A DNA stretch of 56,409 nucleotides. It comes from Prevotella sp. UBA2739 (GTDB taxonomy: Bacteria; Bacteroidota; Bacteroidia; Bacteroidales; Bacteroidaceae). Of the stretch, positions 1-7,562 are shown piece by piece (position 1 is the stretch's first letter; each line of letters opens with the position of its first letter). Both the position numbers and the translations under genes were made by a program. Under the pieces are notes generated by a model. It worked only from the letters and a program-made list of their open reading frames with translations, was not told the DNA's origin and searched no databases. The stretch lies in the NCBI GenBank assembly GCA_002353525.1, contig DEJV01000023.1, forward strand, positions 1 to 56,409. Reading direction: 5' to 3'.

Positions 1-50
1 CAGTCAGGCCTAATAATCGATTGTCGATTGCCAATTATCAATTGGATAAG

Positions 51-118
51 GACAGTTAACGTTAACGTTAACGTTATCGTTCTATTATGCATTATGCATT
101 ATAAATGATGAATTAAAA
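51..118. repeat. 68-bp direct repeat, left copy
   Basis: This stretch matches 1105-1172 in the same orientation with 64 of 68 positions identical and no gaps. It begins GACAGTTA, runs through GTTAAC-type hexamers, then TTATCGTTCTATTATGCATT and a second TATGCATTA block. It ends two bases before the start codon of the UpxY gene, so it forms that gene's 5' leader. The two copies bracket UpxY plus the repeat-rich gap. Confidence 0.85.
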
Positions 119-120
119 CG

Positions 121-681
121 ATGGATCTGGATAGTAAACAAATGATGATAGAGGACGACGGCTGCCCGTGGTATGCCGTGCGACTGTTCTCGCTGAAGCA
201 GAAAGAGGTGGCAGACACCTTCGTGGAGAAGGGACTGACGTACTTTGTGCCGATGCAGTATGTGGACTATCTGGACCGCGAGAACAAACGACGGACGAAG
301 CTGGCGCCGGTGGTGCACAACCTGATCTTCGTGAAGGCGACGATGGGACAACGTGCATTCCGGCTGCTGGTAAGCGAGATCCCGTATAAGATGATGGTGC
401 TGAAGAAGATTGACAGCAGCGACTTCTACGAGATTCCGTCGAAGCAGATGCATGAGTTCTGCGTGATGTGTAACCCAGACTTGCTGATGAACGAGTACCT
501 GTCGGAGGAGGAGGCGAAGCTGAAGAAGGGCACGAGGGTGCTGGTGACGCACGGTCCGCTGAAGGGTTTGACGGGCAAGCTGGTGAGACAGAGCAAGAAG
601 TATTACTTGCTGAAGGAGGTGCCCGGCATGGCGGTGATGATTAAGGTGACCCGCTGGTGTTGCAAGGCGGAGGAAAATTGA
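121..681 (+). CDS. UpxY-type transcription antiterminator (NusG paralogue)
   Basis: A 186-aa NusG-like protein. An N-terminal NGN-like region (about residues 14-110) has the WYAVRLFS and Y(F)VPMQYV pattern. A KOW-like segment follows at about residues 139-170, with TRVLVTHGPLKGLTGKL. The size and layout match UpxY proteins of Bacteroidales, which bind RNA polymerase and promote read-through of long polysaccharide operons. None of the usual downstream capsule genes is present: the next gene, tilS, is convergent. The last residues (EEN-stop) are encoded where the ATTGATAATTG word repeats begin. UpxY function is inferred from family resemblance. The gene may be an orphan, or serve a locus to the left or elsewhere. 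Confidence 0.85.
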   Translation: MDLDSKQMMIEDDGCPWYAVRLFSLKQKEVADTFVEKGLTYFVPMQYVDYLDRENKRRTKLAPVVHNLIFVKATMGQRAFRLLVSEIPYKMMVLKKIDSSDFYEIPSKQMHEFCVMCNPDLLMNEYLSEEEAKLKKGTRVLVTHGPLKGLTGKLVRQSKKYYLLKEVPGMAVMIKVTRWCCKAEEN

Positions 682-1152
682 TAATTGATAATTGACAATT
701 GATAATTAGCGGCTTGAGGGTATTAAGAAAGGAATTGGAAGGAGGAAGTCCTTTTCTATTATAATGCTTTTGCCCTTACAGGGCGACATTCACACGAACG
801 CTTTACCCAGGGTGTTGCCCTGGGCTAGGTGCTCGTTGGCCTTTCAGGCCGCTCCCCCTCAATTAATTGATAATTGATAATTGAGAATTGATTTTTTTTC
901 AACGATAACGTTAACGATAACGTTAACAGTCTTGCGACCTTGAGGGGAAGGGGATTATAACGATAACGTTAATCAATTGATAATTGAGAACGTTAGTTAA
1001 TTGATAATTGAGAATTGAGAATTGATAATTAGGCCTTGCGGCGTGAGCCAATTGATAATTGATAATTGACAATTGAGAATTGATAATTAGGCTCAAGGTC
1101 GTATGACAGTTAGCGTTAACGTTATCGTTATCGTTCTATTATGCATTATGCA
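682..1152. other. Repeat-filled intergenic region between upxY and tilS
   Basis: No credible gene lies here. The stretch is built mainly of two imperfect words, ATTGATAATTG (680-710, 860-890, 970-1090) and AACGATAACGTTAACG (900-930, 957-975, 1110-1135). Between them lie a three-hairpin element at 772-850 and short unique sequence. There is no T-rich terminator that clearly serves either convergent gene. Confidence 0.7.
772..850. repeat. Three-hairpin palindromic element
   Basis: Three perfect short hairpins lie in a row. GCCCT-TAC-AGGGC is at 772-784. CCCAGGG-TGTTG-CCCTGGG is at 806-824. GGCCT-TTC-AGGCC is at 838-850. From memory, similar triplets recur in intergenic DNA of Bacteroides and Prevotella genomes, which would make this a dispersed repeat. 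That recollection cannot be verified here. Whether it acts as RNA or as DNA is unknown. Confidence 0.6.
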
Positions 1153-1172
1153 TTATAAATTATGCATTAAAA
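1105..1172. repeat. 68-bp direct repeat, right copy
   Basis: Partner of the repeat at 51-118 (64 of 68 identical, same orientation, 1054 bp apart). The tilS stop codon (complement of 1153-1155) lies inside this copy. The last four TilS residues, MHNL, are therefore encoded by repeat sequence. Confidence 0.85.
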
Positions 1173-2463
1173 AGGTGAGCTTTAAGAGTTGTTTGGTGGA
1201 CGAAGTGACCTTCGCAAGCTCGGAGGGACGCTCGTTGACGACCCAGACGATGGTGCCACGGGCATCGGTGACGACGAGCTGACGACGCTTGGTGAAAAGC
1301 GACATCTTACGGTCGGTCATGTAGTCGCTCAACAGCTTACTGCCACGCATGCCTAAGGGATGGAAACGATCGCCTGCCTGCACGGGACGTACCTGCAGGG
1401 GGAACGCTACCTTGGAGGCATCGAGAAGGGCTACCTCACGGCTCTTGTCGATGGTGAAATCGGCGGTTTTATCGAACTTCTGCACACGGAAACGGACGGC
1501 GTCGGTATAGACATAGACACCGGGCTCGGGCAACACCAGGGCGGGAAGCGGTGCCTGCAGGGGCTCGACGAGGACGCGACCGCGATGGATGACGAGCTGA
1601 TGGGTGGCGGACCGCCACTCCCTGCCGGACGGGCCGGTAAGCGACTGGGCCACCTGCTCTATCTGCGAGGCGTTGAAGCCGTAGTCCTTGAGCGACACAT
1701 AGAGGGTGTAGAGGGGCGAGGGCTGACGGAGCAGCTCGTCGACGACGAGGGGCTGCATGGGACGGACGGCTGCAGTGATGACTTTCTCGGCCTCAACCAA
1801 GTGTTGAGACATCTTCAGGATATTGTCTGTGGCAGAGGGGTTTATGTCGTTGAGCAACGGGACGACATGAAGCCGGACCTTGTTGCGCACCACATCGTCG
1901 ATGAGGTTGGTGCTGTCGGTGACAAACGGCTGACGGCACTGGGCAAGCCACTGCTCGATGTCGTGGCGCGTGACTCCCAGCAGGGGGCGCAACACCTGGC
2001 CGTTGCGGGGCGACATGCCGGTGAGGCCGTGGAGGCCGGTGCCCCGGATGAGGTGCATGAGAATGGTCTCGACCTGGTCGTCGGCATGATGGGCCACGCA
2101 CACGGCAGCGGCGCCGATGTCGTGGCAGAGCTGACGGAAATAGCCATAGCGCAGGTCGCGGGCGGCCATCTCCACACTGACATGATGGAGGGCGGCATAG
2201 GCGCGCGTGTCGAAGTGGACGACATGGAAGGGGACGTCCTCGCGGGCACACAGCTCGCGGCAGAACTGCTCGTCGCGGTCGGCCTCGGCGCCACGCAACC
2301 GGAAGTTGCAATGCACGGCCTCGACCTGATAGCCCAGCGACCGGAGGGCGAGCAACAGAGCCACGCTGTCGGCTCCTCCCGACAGGCCCACGAGATAGAG
2401 GCCGTCGGGACGGAGCAGCTGGTGACGCTCGATGAAATCGGCTATTTTCCTTAGAAAGTCCAT
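1153..2463 (-). CDS. tilS: tRNA(Ile)-lysidine synthase TilS
   Basis: A 436-aa cytoplasmic enzyme that attaches lysine to C34 of the AUA-reading tRNA-Ile, using ATP. The N-terminal PP-loop ATPase has the signature LSGGADSVALLLAL at about residues 28-41. The following VHCNFRLRGAEADRDE and VAHHADDQVETILM segments are typical of the family. The C-terminal third matches TilS substrate-binding domains (QAGDRFHPLGMRGSKLLSDYM). It starts 13 nt after the rlmI-like stop and is probably the last gene of the exonuclease-rlmI-tilS operon. Its final residues come from the 68-bp repeat, so the native C-terminus may have been replaced. Confidence 0.96.
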   Translation of the reverse strand: MDFLRKIADFIERHQLLRPDGLYLVGLSGGADSVALLLALRSLGYQVEAVHCNFRLRGAEADRDEQFCRELCAREDVPFHVVHFDTRAYAALHHVSVEMAARDLRYGYFRQLCHDIGAAAVCVAHHADDQVETILMHLIRGTGLHGLTGMSPRNGQVLRPLLGVTRHDIEQWLAQCRQPFVTDSTNLIDDVVRNKVRLHVVPLLNDINPSATDNILKMSQHLVEAEKVITAAVRPMQPLVVDELLRQPSPLYTLYVSLKDYGFNASQIEQVAQSLTGPSGREWRSATHQLVIHRGRVLVEPLQAPLPALVLPEPGVYVYTDAVRFRVQKFDKTADFTIDKSREVALLDASKVAFPLQVRPVQAGDRFHPLGMRGSKLLSDYMTDRKMSLFTKRRQLVVTDARGTIVWVVNERPSELAKVTSSTKQLLKLTFLMHNL

Positions 2464-2476
2464 GAAAACGGGGGAG

Positions 2477-3658
2477 CTACTCTACGTAGAGCACCAGTCC
2501 CTTGAGGTACTCGCCCTCGGGATGGTAGATGTTGATGGGGTGGTCGGCAGGCTGATGCAGCTGATGGAGGATGCGCACCTTGCGCCCGCTCTGGGCGGCG
2601 GCGGTGAAGACGGCATTGCGGAAATGGTCCTTGGTGACGACCTGCGAGCAGCTGAAGGTGAAGAGGATGCCGCCGGGCTTGATGCGCTCGAAGGCTTTGG
2701 CATTGAGGCGCATGTAGCCTTTGAGGGCGTTGTGGAGGGCCGCACGGTGCTTGGCGAAGGCGGGCGGGTCGAGGATGATGAGGTCGTACTGTCCGTCGGC
2801 GGCGTCGAGGAACTTAAAGGCGTCCTCGCAGAAGGCCTCGTGGCGCTGGTCGCCGGGGAAGTTGAGGGCCACATTGCGGTTGGTGAGCTCGATGGCCTTG
2901 GCGCTGCTGTCGACGGAATGGACGAGACGGGCACCGCCGCGCATGGCGTAGAACGAGAATCCGCCGGTATAGCAGAACATGTTGAGCACGCTGCGGCCTC
3001 GGGCATAGCGCTCGAGGAGGCTGCGGTTCTCGCGCTGGTCGACGAAGAAGCCGGTCTTCTGTCCGCGGAGCCAGTCGACATAGAAGCGGAGTCCGTTCTC
3101 GACGGCCACATTGTCGGTGCTGCCGCCATAGAGGAACCCGTTCTCCTGTCCGAGGTCGGCCTTGAAGGGGAGCGTGGTCTCGCTCTTGTAGTAGACATTC
3201 TCGAGACGGGTGCCCATGACGCTGACGAGGGCGCGGGCGATGGCCTTGCGGCAGACGTGCATGCCGACGCTGTGGGCCTGCATGACGGCGGTCTTGCCGT
3301 AGCAGTCGACGACGAGCCCGGGGAGGTGGTCGCCCTCGCCGTGGACAAGCCTGTAGGTGTTGTTGTCGGGATTGTCGGCAATGCCGATGTCGAGACGCAT
3401 GGCCAGGGCGGCGGAGAGGCGTTTTTGCCAGAATTCATCGTCGATGGGGATGTCGCGGAAGGACAGCACGCGCACGGCGATGGATCCTACCTGATAATGG
3501 CCAACGGCGATGAAATCGCCACTTGCGGTGATGACACGCACGATGTCGCCTTCGGCGATGCCGTCGTCGACATGCTGAATGGCTCCGGAGAACACCCAGG
3601 GATGGAAGCGCTTGAGGCTCTCTTCCTTGCCTTTCTTTAGATATACCTTCTTATACAT
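2477..3658 (-). CDS. RlmI-like 23S rRNA cytosine-C5 methyltransferase
   Basis: A 393-aa SAM-dependent RNA methyltransferase of the RlmI/YccW family, which makes m5C in 23S rRNA. An N-terminal PUA-like domain (about 1-75, LKRFHPWVFSGAI) is followed by a Rossmann domain with NMFCYTGGFSFYA (SAM loop), the DPPAFAKH motif and FSCSQ, which holds the catalytic cysteine. I chose the ATG at 3658 (MYKKVYLKKG) over the longer open frame, because it gives the family length and overlaps the end of the upstream exonuclease gene by only 8 nt. Translational coupling is likely. The exact target base is inferred from homology. Confidence 0.93.
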   Translation of the reverse strand: MYKKVYLKKGKEESLKRFHPWVFSGAIQHVDDGIAEGDIVRVITASGDFIAVGHYQVGSIAVRVLSFRDIPIDDEFWQKRLSAALAMRLDIGIADNPDNNTYRLVHGEGDHLPGLVVDCYGKTAVMQAHSVGMHVCRKAIARALVSVMGTRLENVYYKSETTLPFKADLGQENGFLYGGSTDNVAVENGLRFYVDWLRGQKTGFFVDQRENRSLLERYARGRSVLNMFCYTGGFSFYAMRGGARLVHSVDSSAKAIELTNRNVALNFPGDQRHEAFCEDAFKFLDAADGQYDLIILDPPAFAKHRAALHNALKGYMRLNAKAFERIKPGGILFTFSCSQVVTKDHFRNAVFTAAAQSGRKVRILHQLHQPADHPINIYHPEGEYLKGLVLYVE

Positions 3659-4313
3659 AGATGTCGCTTTGTGTTTGTGGGGGTTGGGCAGAAGCCTCGG
3701 GCACGACGACGAGCTGGAAATCGCGGGTGTCCTCGAGGCGCATGAGCTCCTCGTAGAGCATGATGCAGGCCCAGGCGTCGGTGGCGGCATAGCGCTTCTG
3801 CTTCTCGTTGAGCACATCGGACTCCCAATTGGTGAGGCGCTGGTTCTTGCTGATTTTCTGTCCGAAGAAATTGGCATAGAGCTTTTGCAGGCTCAGGTCC
3901 TCGACGCCTATCTCGCCGACATGCTTCTGCAGGTCGATGAAAAGGCCGGGCGTGAAGCTCTGCTTGCGCTGCAGCACGGTGATGTCGTCGTGGAGGGAGA
4001 GCCCGATCTTAGGCACCTGCGTGTCTTCGAGCAACCGGATGATGGCGGGCGTCATGCCCGTGAGGTTGAGCCGGAAGAGGAAGCACGTGTCGTGGGTGGC
4101 CACCTGGAGGAGGCTGACCTGATTGACATGTCCTTTCTTGAACGAAGGCTTGGTCTCGGTGTCGATGCCCAAGATGGGTTGCGCGAGCAGATAGTTGACT
4201 GCCTTCTCGGTCTCGCCGGGCGAGAGGATGACGACCACGCGCCCCTCGAAGAGCACGCGCGGAAGATCGGCGATGCGCCCCTTGTCGAACTTGTTATAAA
4301 TCAATTTTTTCAT
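3651..4313 (-). CDS. 3'-5' exonuclease, DnaQ/RNase D-like
   Basis: A 220-aa single-domain DEDD-type 3'-5' exonuclease. Exo I is visible as LGIDTETKPSF (D-x-E) at about residues 45-55. An Exo II region lies around residue 110 (KIGLSLHDDITVL), and Exo III is YAATDAWACIMLYEEL near residue 175. The family (YpgA/RNase D-like) trims RNA or DNA ends; the substrate is unknown here. The ATG at 4313 (MKKLIYNKF) is preferred over an upstream TTG, because the -7 box TAATTTTG (4330-4323) would place the transcript start almost at this ATG. It is the first gene of a three-gene minus-strand operon and diverges from ftsK. Confidence 0.9.
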   Translation of the reverse strand: MKKLIYNKFDKGRIADLPRVLFEGRVVVILSPGETEKAVNYLLAQPILGIDTETKPSFKKGHVNQVSLLQVATHDTCFLFRLNLTGMTPAIIRLLEDTQVPKIGLSLHDDITVLQRKQSFTPGLFIDLQKHVGEIGVEDLSLQKLYANFFGQKISKNQRLTNWESDVLNEKQKRYAATDAWACIMLYEELMRLEDTRDFQLVVVPEASAQPPQTQSDIYV

Positions 4314-4322
4314 TACAAGGTG

Positions 4323-4330
4323 CAAAATTA
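4323..4330 (-). promoter_or_regulatory. -7 box, exonuclease-rlmI-tilS operon
   Basis: On the minus strand this reads TAATTTTG, matching the Bacteroidetes -7 consensus TAnnTTTG. No clear -33 TTTG is seen. The ATG at 4313 is only 9 nt downstream, so the leader is very short. Confidence 0.5.
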
Positions 4331-4373
4331 GAAAAAAAGTACGAATTTATGGCTATTTTTCGTGCTTTTTCCG

Positions 4374-4381
4374 TACTTTTG
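4374..4381 (+). promoter_or_regulatory. -7 box, ftsK
   Basis: TACTTTTG matches TAnnTTTG and lies 25 bp before the ATG at 4406. It falls downstream of the alternative ATG at 4349, which argues that 4349 is not the real start. Confidence 0.55.
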
Positions 4382-4405
4382 CAGAAAATATTACATCAAG
4401 CAAAC

Positions 4406-6883
4406 ATGGCAAAGAAGAAAAAGACGGCAGCCCGCCCCGCAAAATCGTTCAGCGAGGCCATGGGCATCAACCATATTTTCGGCAACGACATCATCAATTT
4501 CCTTTTCGGTACGTTCCTCTTGTTTGTTGCCATCTACATCACGATAGCCTTTGTCTCGTATTTCAGTACGGGGCAGGCCGACCAGAGCATGGTGCTGGAC
4601 ATGCGCCCGGGCGAGATATGGAACAGCAACAAGGAGTTTGAGAACTACTGCGGCTCGATAGGCGCGCTGGTATCGTGGTTTTTCATTGCGCGATGCTTCG
4701 GCCTGGCGGCCTTCCTCATCCCCGTGTTCATCGGGCTGGTGGGGCTAAGGCTGATGAAGGTATACAAGGTGAACCTGCTGAAATGGTTTCTGTGCCTGAT
4801 GGTGGTGATGGTGTGGTGCTCGGTGACTTTTGCCAAGTTCCTCACGCCGATGATGGGCGACCAGGTGTTTAACCCTGGCGGCGACCACGGCCTCTTCATC
4901 TGCCAGTTCCTGCAGAACCTGATGGGACCGCCGGGACTGACGGCCATCCTGGCGCTGACGGCGCTGATTTTCCTGACGTACCTGAGCGCCGAGACGATTG
5001 AGTTGGTGCGGAAAGCGCTGAACCCGGTGAAATACGTGAGCAACAAAGTGAAGTTTGTGATTACCAACAACCACAAGAAAGACGGAGAGGACGAGGAGGA
5101 GAAGCCCATGCAGACTGAGGCCGACCCCGAGGTGTTTGACAACCCCGCCACGCAGACGGTGGAGTTCGACGGCGACGAGGTGAAAGCGGTGATCAAGGAG
5201 ACCGACGAGGAGACTGCGGCGACCACCATCGACCTGACCAACGTGGCTGCCGAGAAGAAGAGCACCACAGGGAAAGAGAAAGAAACGGAGATGGAGGTGA
5301 CCGTGGCCGGCGACGAGGAGAAGGCCGACGGCAAGAGAGTGGTAGGCGAGGTTGACCTGACGACGCCCATCAACCCCCGTGAGCCCTGGACACGCTATAA
5401 GTTCCCGACGCTGGACCTGCTGGCCAAATATGAGACCGACAGCAAGCCCTATATCGACATGGAGGAGCAGACGGCCAACAAGAACCGCATTGTGGAGGTG
5501 CTGAACAACTTCGGCGTGCAGATCAGCACCATCAAGGCCACGGTGGGTCCTACCATCACGCTCTATGAGATCACACCGGCACAAGGTGTGCGTATCTCGA
5601 AAATCAGAAACCTGGAAGACGACATCGCCCTGAGCCTCTCGGCCCTGGGCATCCGTATCATCGCCCCTATACCCGGTAAGGGAACCATCGGTATTGAGGT
5701 GCCAAACAAGAAGGCCAACATCGTGTCGATGGAGAGCATCCTGAACTCGAAAAAGTTCCAGGAGACCACCATGGAGCTGCCCATCGCACTGGGAAAGACC
5801 ATCACCAACGAGGTGTACATGGTGGACCTGGCCAAGATTCCACACCTGCTGGTGGCCGGTGCCACCGGACAGGGTAAGTCGGTGGGTCTGAACGCCATCA
5901 TCACTTCCCTACTCTACAAGAAACACCCGAACGAGCTGAAAATAGTGCTGATAGACCCGAAGAAGGTGGAGTTCAGCGTGTACAGCCCGATAGAGGCTCA
6001 CTTCATGGCGAAGGTGGAAGGCGAGGAGGACGACGCCATCATCACCGACGTGACGAAGGTGGTGAAAACACTGAACAGCCTGTGCCGCCTGATGGACCAT
6101 CGTTACGACATGCTTAAACTTGCGGGCACCAGAAACGTCAAAGAATATAACAAGAAGTTCGTCAACCACGAGCTGAACCCCGAGAACGGTCATGAGTACA
6201 TGCCCTACATCGTGGTGATTATCGACGAGTTTGGCGACCTGATCATGACGGCGGGCAAGGAGGTGGAGCTGCCCATAGCCCGTATAGCCCAGCTGGCGCG
6301 TGCGGTGGGCATACACATGGTGATAGCCACCCAGCGTCCTACGACGAACATCATCACGGGTACAATCAAGGCCAACTTCCCGGGCCGCATGGCCTTCAAG
6401 GTGAGCTCGATGATCGACTCGCGCACCATTCTGGACCGTCCGGGCGCCAACCAGCTGATAGGACGAGGCGACATGCTGATACTGAACGGCAACGAGCCGG
6501 TGCGCGTGCAATGCGCATTTGTGGACACCCCCGAAGTGGAGCGCATCAACCAGTATATTGCCAGCCAGCCCGGACCGCTCAAGCCGCTGGAGCTGCCCGA
6601 ACCGCTGTCGGAAGAGGGCGAGGGCGGTGGCAACGGCAACATCGACTCGAGCAACCTGGATCCGCTCTTTGAAGACGCCGCACGGGCCATCGTGATGACA
6701 CAGCAAGGCTCTACGAGCATGATTCAGCGCCGGTTTGCCATCGGCTACAACCGTGCCGGAAGGCTGATGGACCAGCTGGAGTGCGCCGGCGTGGTGGGTG
6801 CCGCACAGGGCAGCAAGCCGCGTGAGGTGCTGATACAAGACGAGAACAGTCTGGAAACACTATTCATACAAATTAGAAAATAA
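4406..6883 (+). CDS. ftsK: DNA translocase FtsK/SpoIIIE
   Basis: An 825-aa membrane-anchored ATP-driven DNA pump that clears chromosome ends from the division septum. The N-terminus has about four membrane segments (residues 30-200). An acidic linker rich in Glu and Asp follows (about 215-320). The motor domain has Walker A GATGQGKS (about 485) and Walker B VIIDEFGDL (about 605). The C-terminal gamma winged helix (about 750-825, TSMIQRRFAIGYNRAGRLMDQLE) reads the polar guide sequences. The start at 4406 (MAKKKKTAARPAK) is supported by the promoter at 4374. It is followed 15 nt later by the LolA-like gene, probably in one transcript. Confidence 0.96.
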   Translation: MAKKKKTAARPAKSFSEAMGINHIFGNDIINFLFGTFLLFVAIYITIAFVSYFSTGQADQSMVLDMRPGEIWNSNKEFENYCGSIGALVSWFFIARCFGLAAFLIPVFIGLVGLRLMKVYKVNLLKWFLCLMVVMVWCSVTFAKFLTPMMGDQVFNPGGDHGLFICQFLQNLMGPPGLTAILALTALIFLTYLSAETIELVRKALNPVKYVSNKVKFVITNNHKKDGEDEEEKPMQTEADPEVFDNPATQTVEFDGDEVKAVIKETDEETAATTIDLTNVAAEKKSTTGKEKETEMEVTVAGDEEKADGKRVVGEVDLTTPINPREPWTRYKFPTLDLLAKYETDSKPYIDMEEQTANKNRIVEVLNNFGVQISTIKATVGPTITLYEITPAQGVRISKIRNLEDDIALSLSALGIRIIAPIPGKGTIGIEVPNKKANIVSMESILNSKKFQETTMELPIALGKTITNEVYMVDLAKIPHLLVAGATGQGKSVGLNAIITSLLYKKHPNELKIVLIDPKKVEFSVYSPIEAHFMAKVEGEEDDAIITDVTKVVKTLNSLCRLMDHRYDMLKLAGTRNVKEYNKKFVNHELNPENGHEYMPYIVVIIDEFGDLIMTAGKEVELPIARIAQLARAVGIHMVIATQRPTTNIITGTIKANFPGRMAFKVSSMIDSRTILDRPGANQLIGRGDMLILNGNEPVRVQCAFVDTPEVERINQYIASQPGPLKPLELPEPLSEEGEGGGNGNIDSSNLDPLFEDAARAIVMTQQGSTSMIQRRFAIGYNRAGRLMDQLECAGVVGAAQGSKPREVLIQDENSLETLFIQIRK

Positions 6884-6898
6884 GAAAGGAAAACGACG

Positions 6899-7504
6899 AT
6901 GAAAAAGATTGTGATGATAACAACCCTGCTGCTGATGGCCATGGGACTGCATGCCCAGAACGCAGCTCAAGCCCGCAAGGTGCTCGACAAGACGGCACAG
7001 ATAGTGGGCAACAAAAGTGGTGCCAGCGCCAGCTTCACCCTGAGCAACAAATATGGAAAATCGACGGGCACGATAGCCATCAAAGGCAATAAGTTTGTGG
7101 CCACGACACCCGAGGCCATGATGTGGTTTGACGGCAAGACCCAGTGGACCTATATGAAGAACAACGAGGAGGTGAATGTGACCAACCCCGACGCGGCAAA
7201 GCAGCAGAGCATGAACCCCTACGCCTTTATCTCGCTCTACCAGAAGGGCTACAAGCTGGGCATGCGGACGGTAGGTGCCAACTACCAGGTGCACCTGACG
7301 GCCCAGAGCAGCAGCAAGCCCATCAAAGAGATGTATATCGTGATCAACAAGAACAGCTATAAGCCCACTCAGGTGAGGATGCGCCAGAAGAACGGATGGT
7401 CGACCATCAGCATCAGCAAATTCCAGACACGCGCGTTGCCTGATGCCATGTTCCGCTTCAACGCAAAGGACTATCCGCAAGCCGAAGTGATTGACCTCAG
7501 ATAG
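6899..7504 (+). CDS. LolA-like outer-membrane lipoprotein carrier protein
   Basis: A 201-aa exported protein. A Sec signal peptide (about 1-19, ending LHAQ) precedes a single LolA-like beta-barrel domain (FTLSNKYGKSTGTIAIKGNKF, then EAMMWFDGKTQWTYM). LolA-type proteins ferry lipoproteins across the periplasm to the outer membrane. Members in Bacteroidetes are divergent, so carrier function is a family inference. It sits directly after ftsK, an arrangement also familiar outside Bacteroidetes, where lolA follows ftsK. Confidence 0.85.
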   Translation: MKKIVMITTLLLMAMGLHAQNAAQARKVLDKTAQIVGNKSGASASFTLSNKYGKSTGTIAIKGNKFVATTPEAMMWFDGKTQWTYMKNNEEVNVTNPDAAKQQSMNPYAFISLYQKGYKLGMRTVGANYQVHLTAQSSSKPIKEMYIVINKNSYKPTQVRMRQKNGWSTISISKFQTRALPDAMFRFNAKDYPQAEVIDLR

Positions 7505-7562
7505 GAAACAGACATAACCCCAACAGGGGGCGCGCCGACGTCCCCACAGAAACGATAAGACA

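Noticed and set aside
1..1150. Invertible, phase-variable capsule promoter before UpxY
   Set aside because: The flanking repeats are direct, not inverted, and no capsule genes or recombinase are present in the window.
1360..2454. 364-codon open frame on the plus strand opposite tilS
   Set aside because: It is the shadow of a clear tilS gene in GC-rich DNA; it has no family motifs and its composition follows the antisense of TilS.
4745..5845. 366-codon minus-strand frame opposite ftsK
   Set aside because: Runs of His and Leu reflect antisense of the ftsK linker and motor; no independent start signal or motif.
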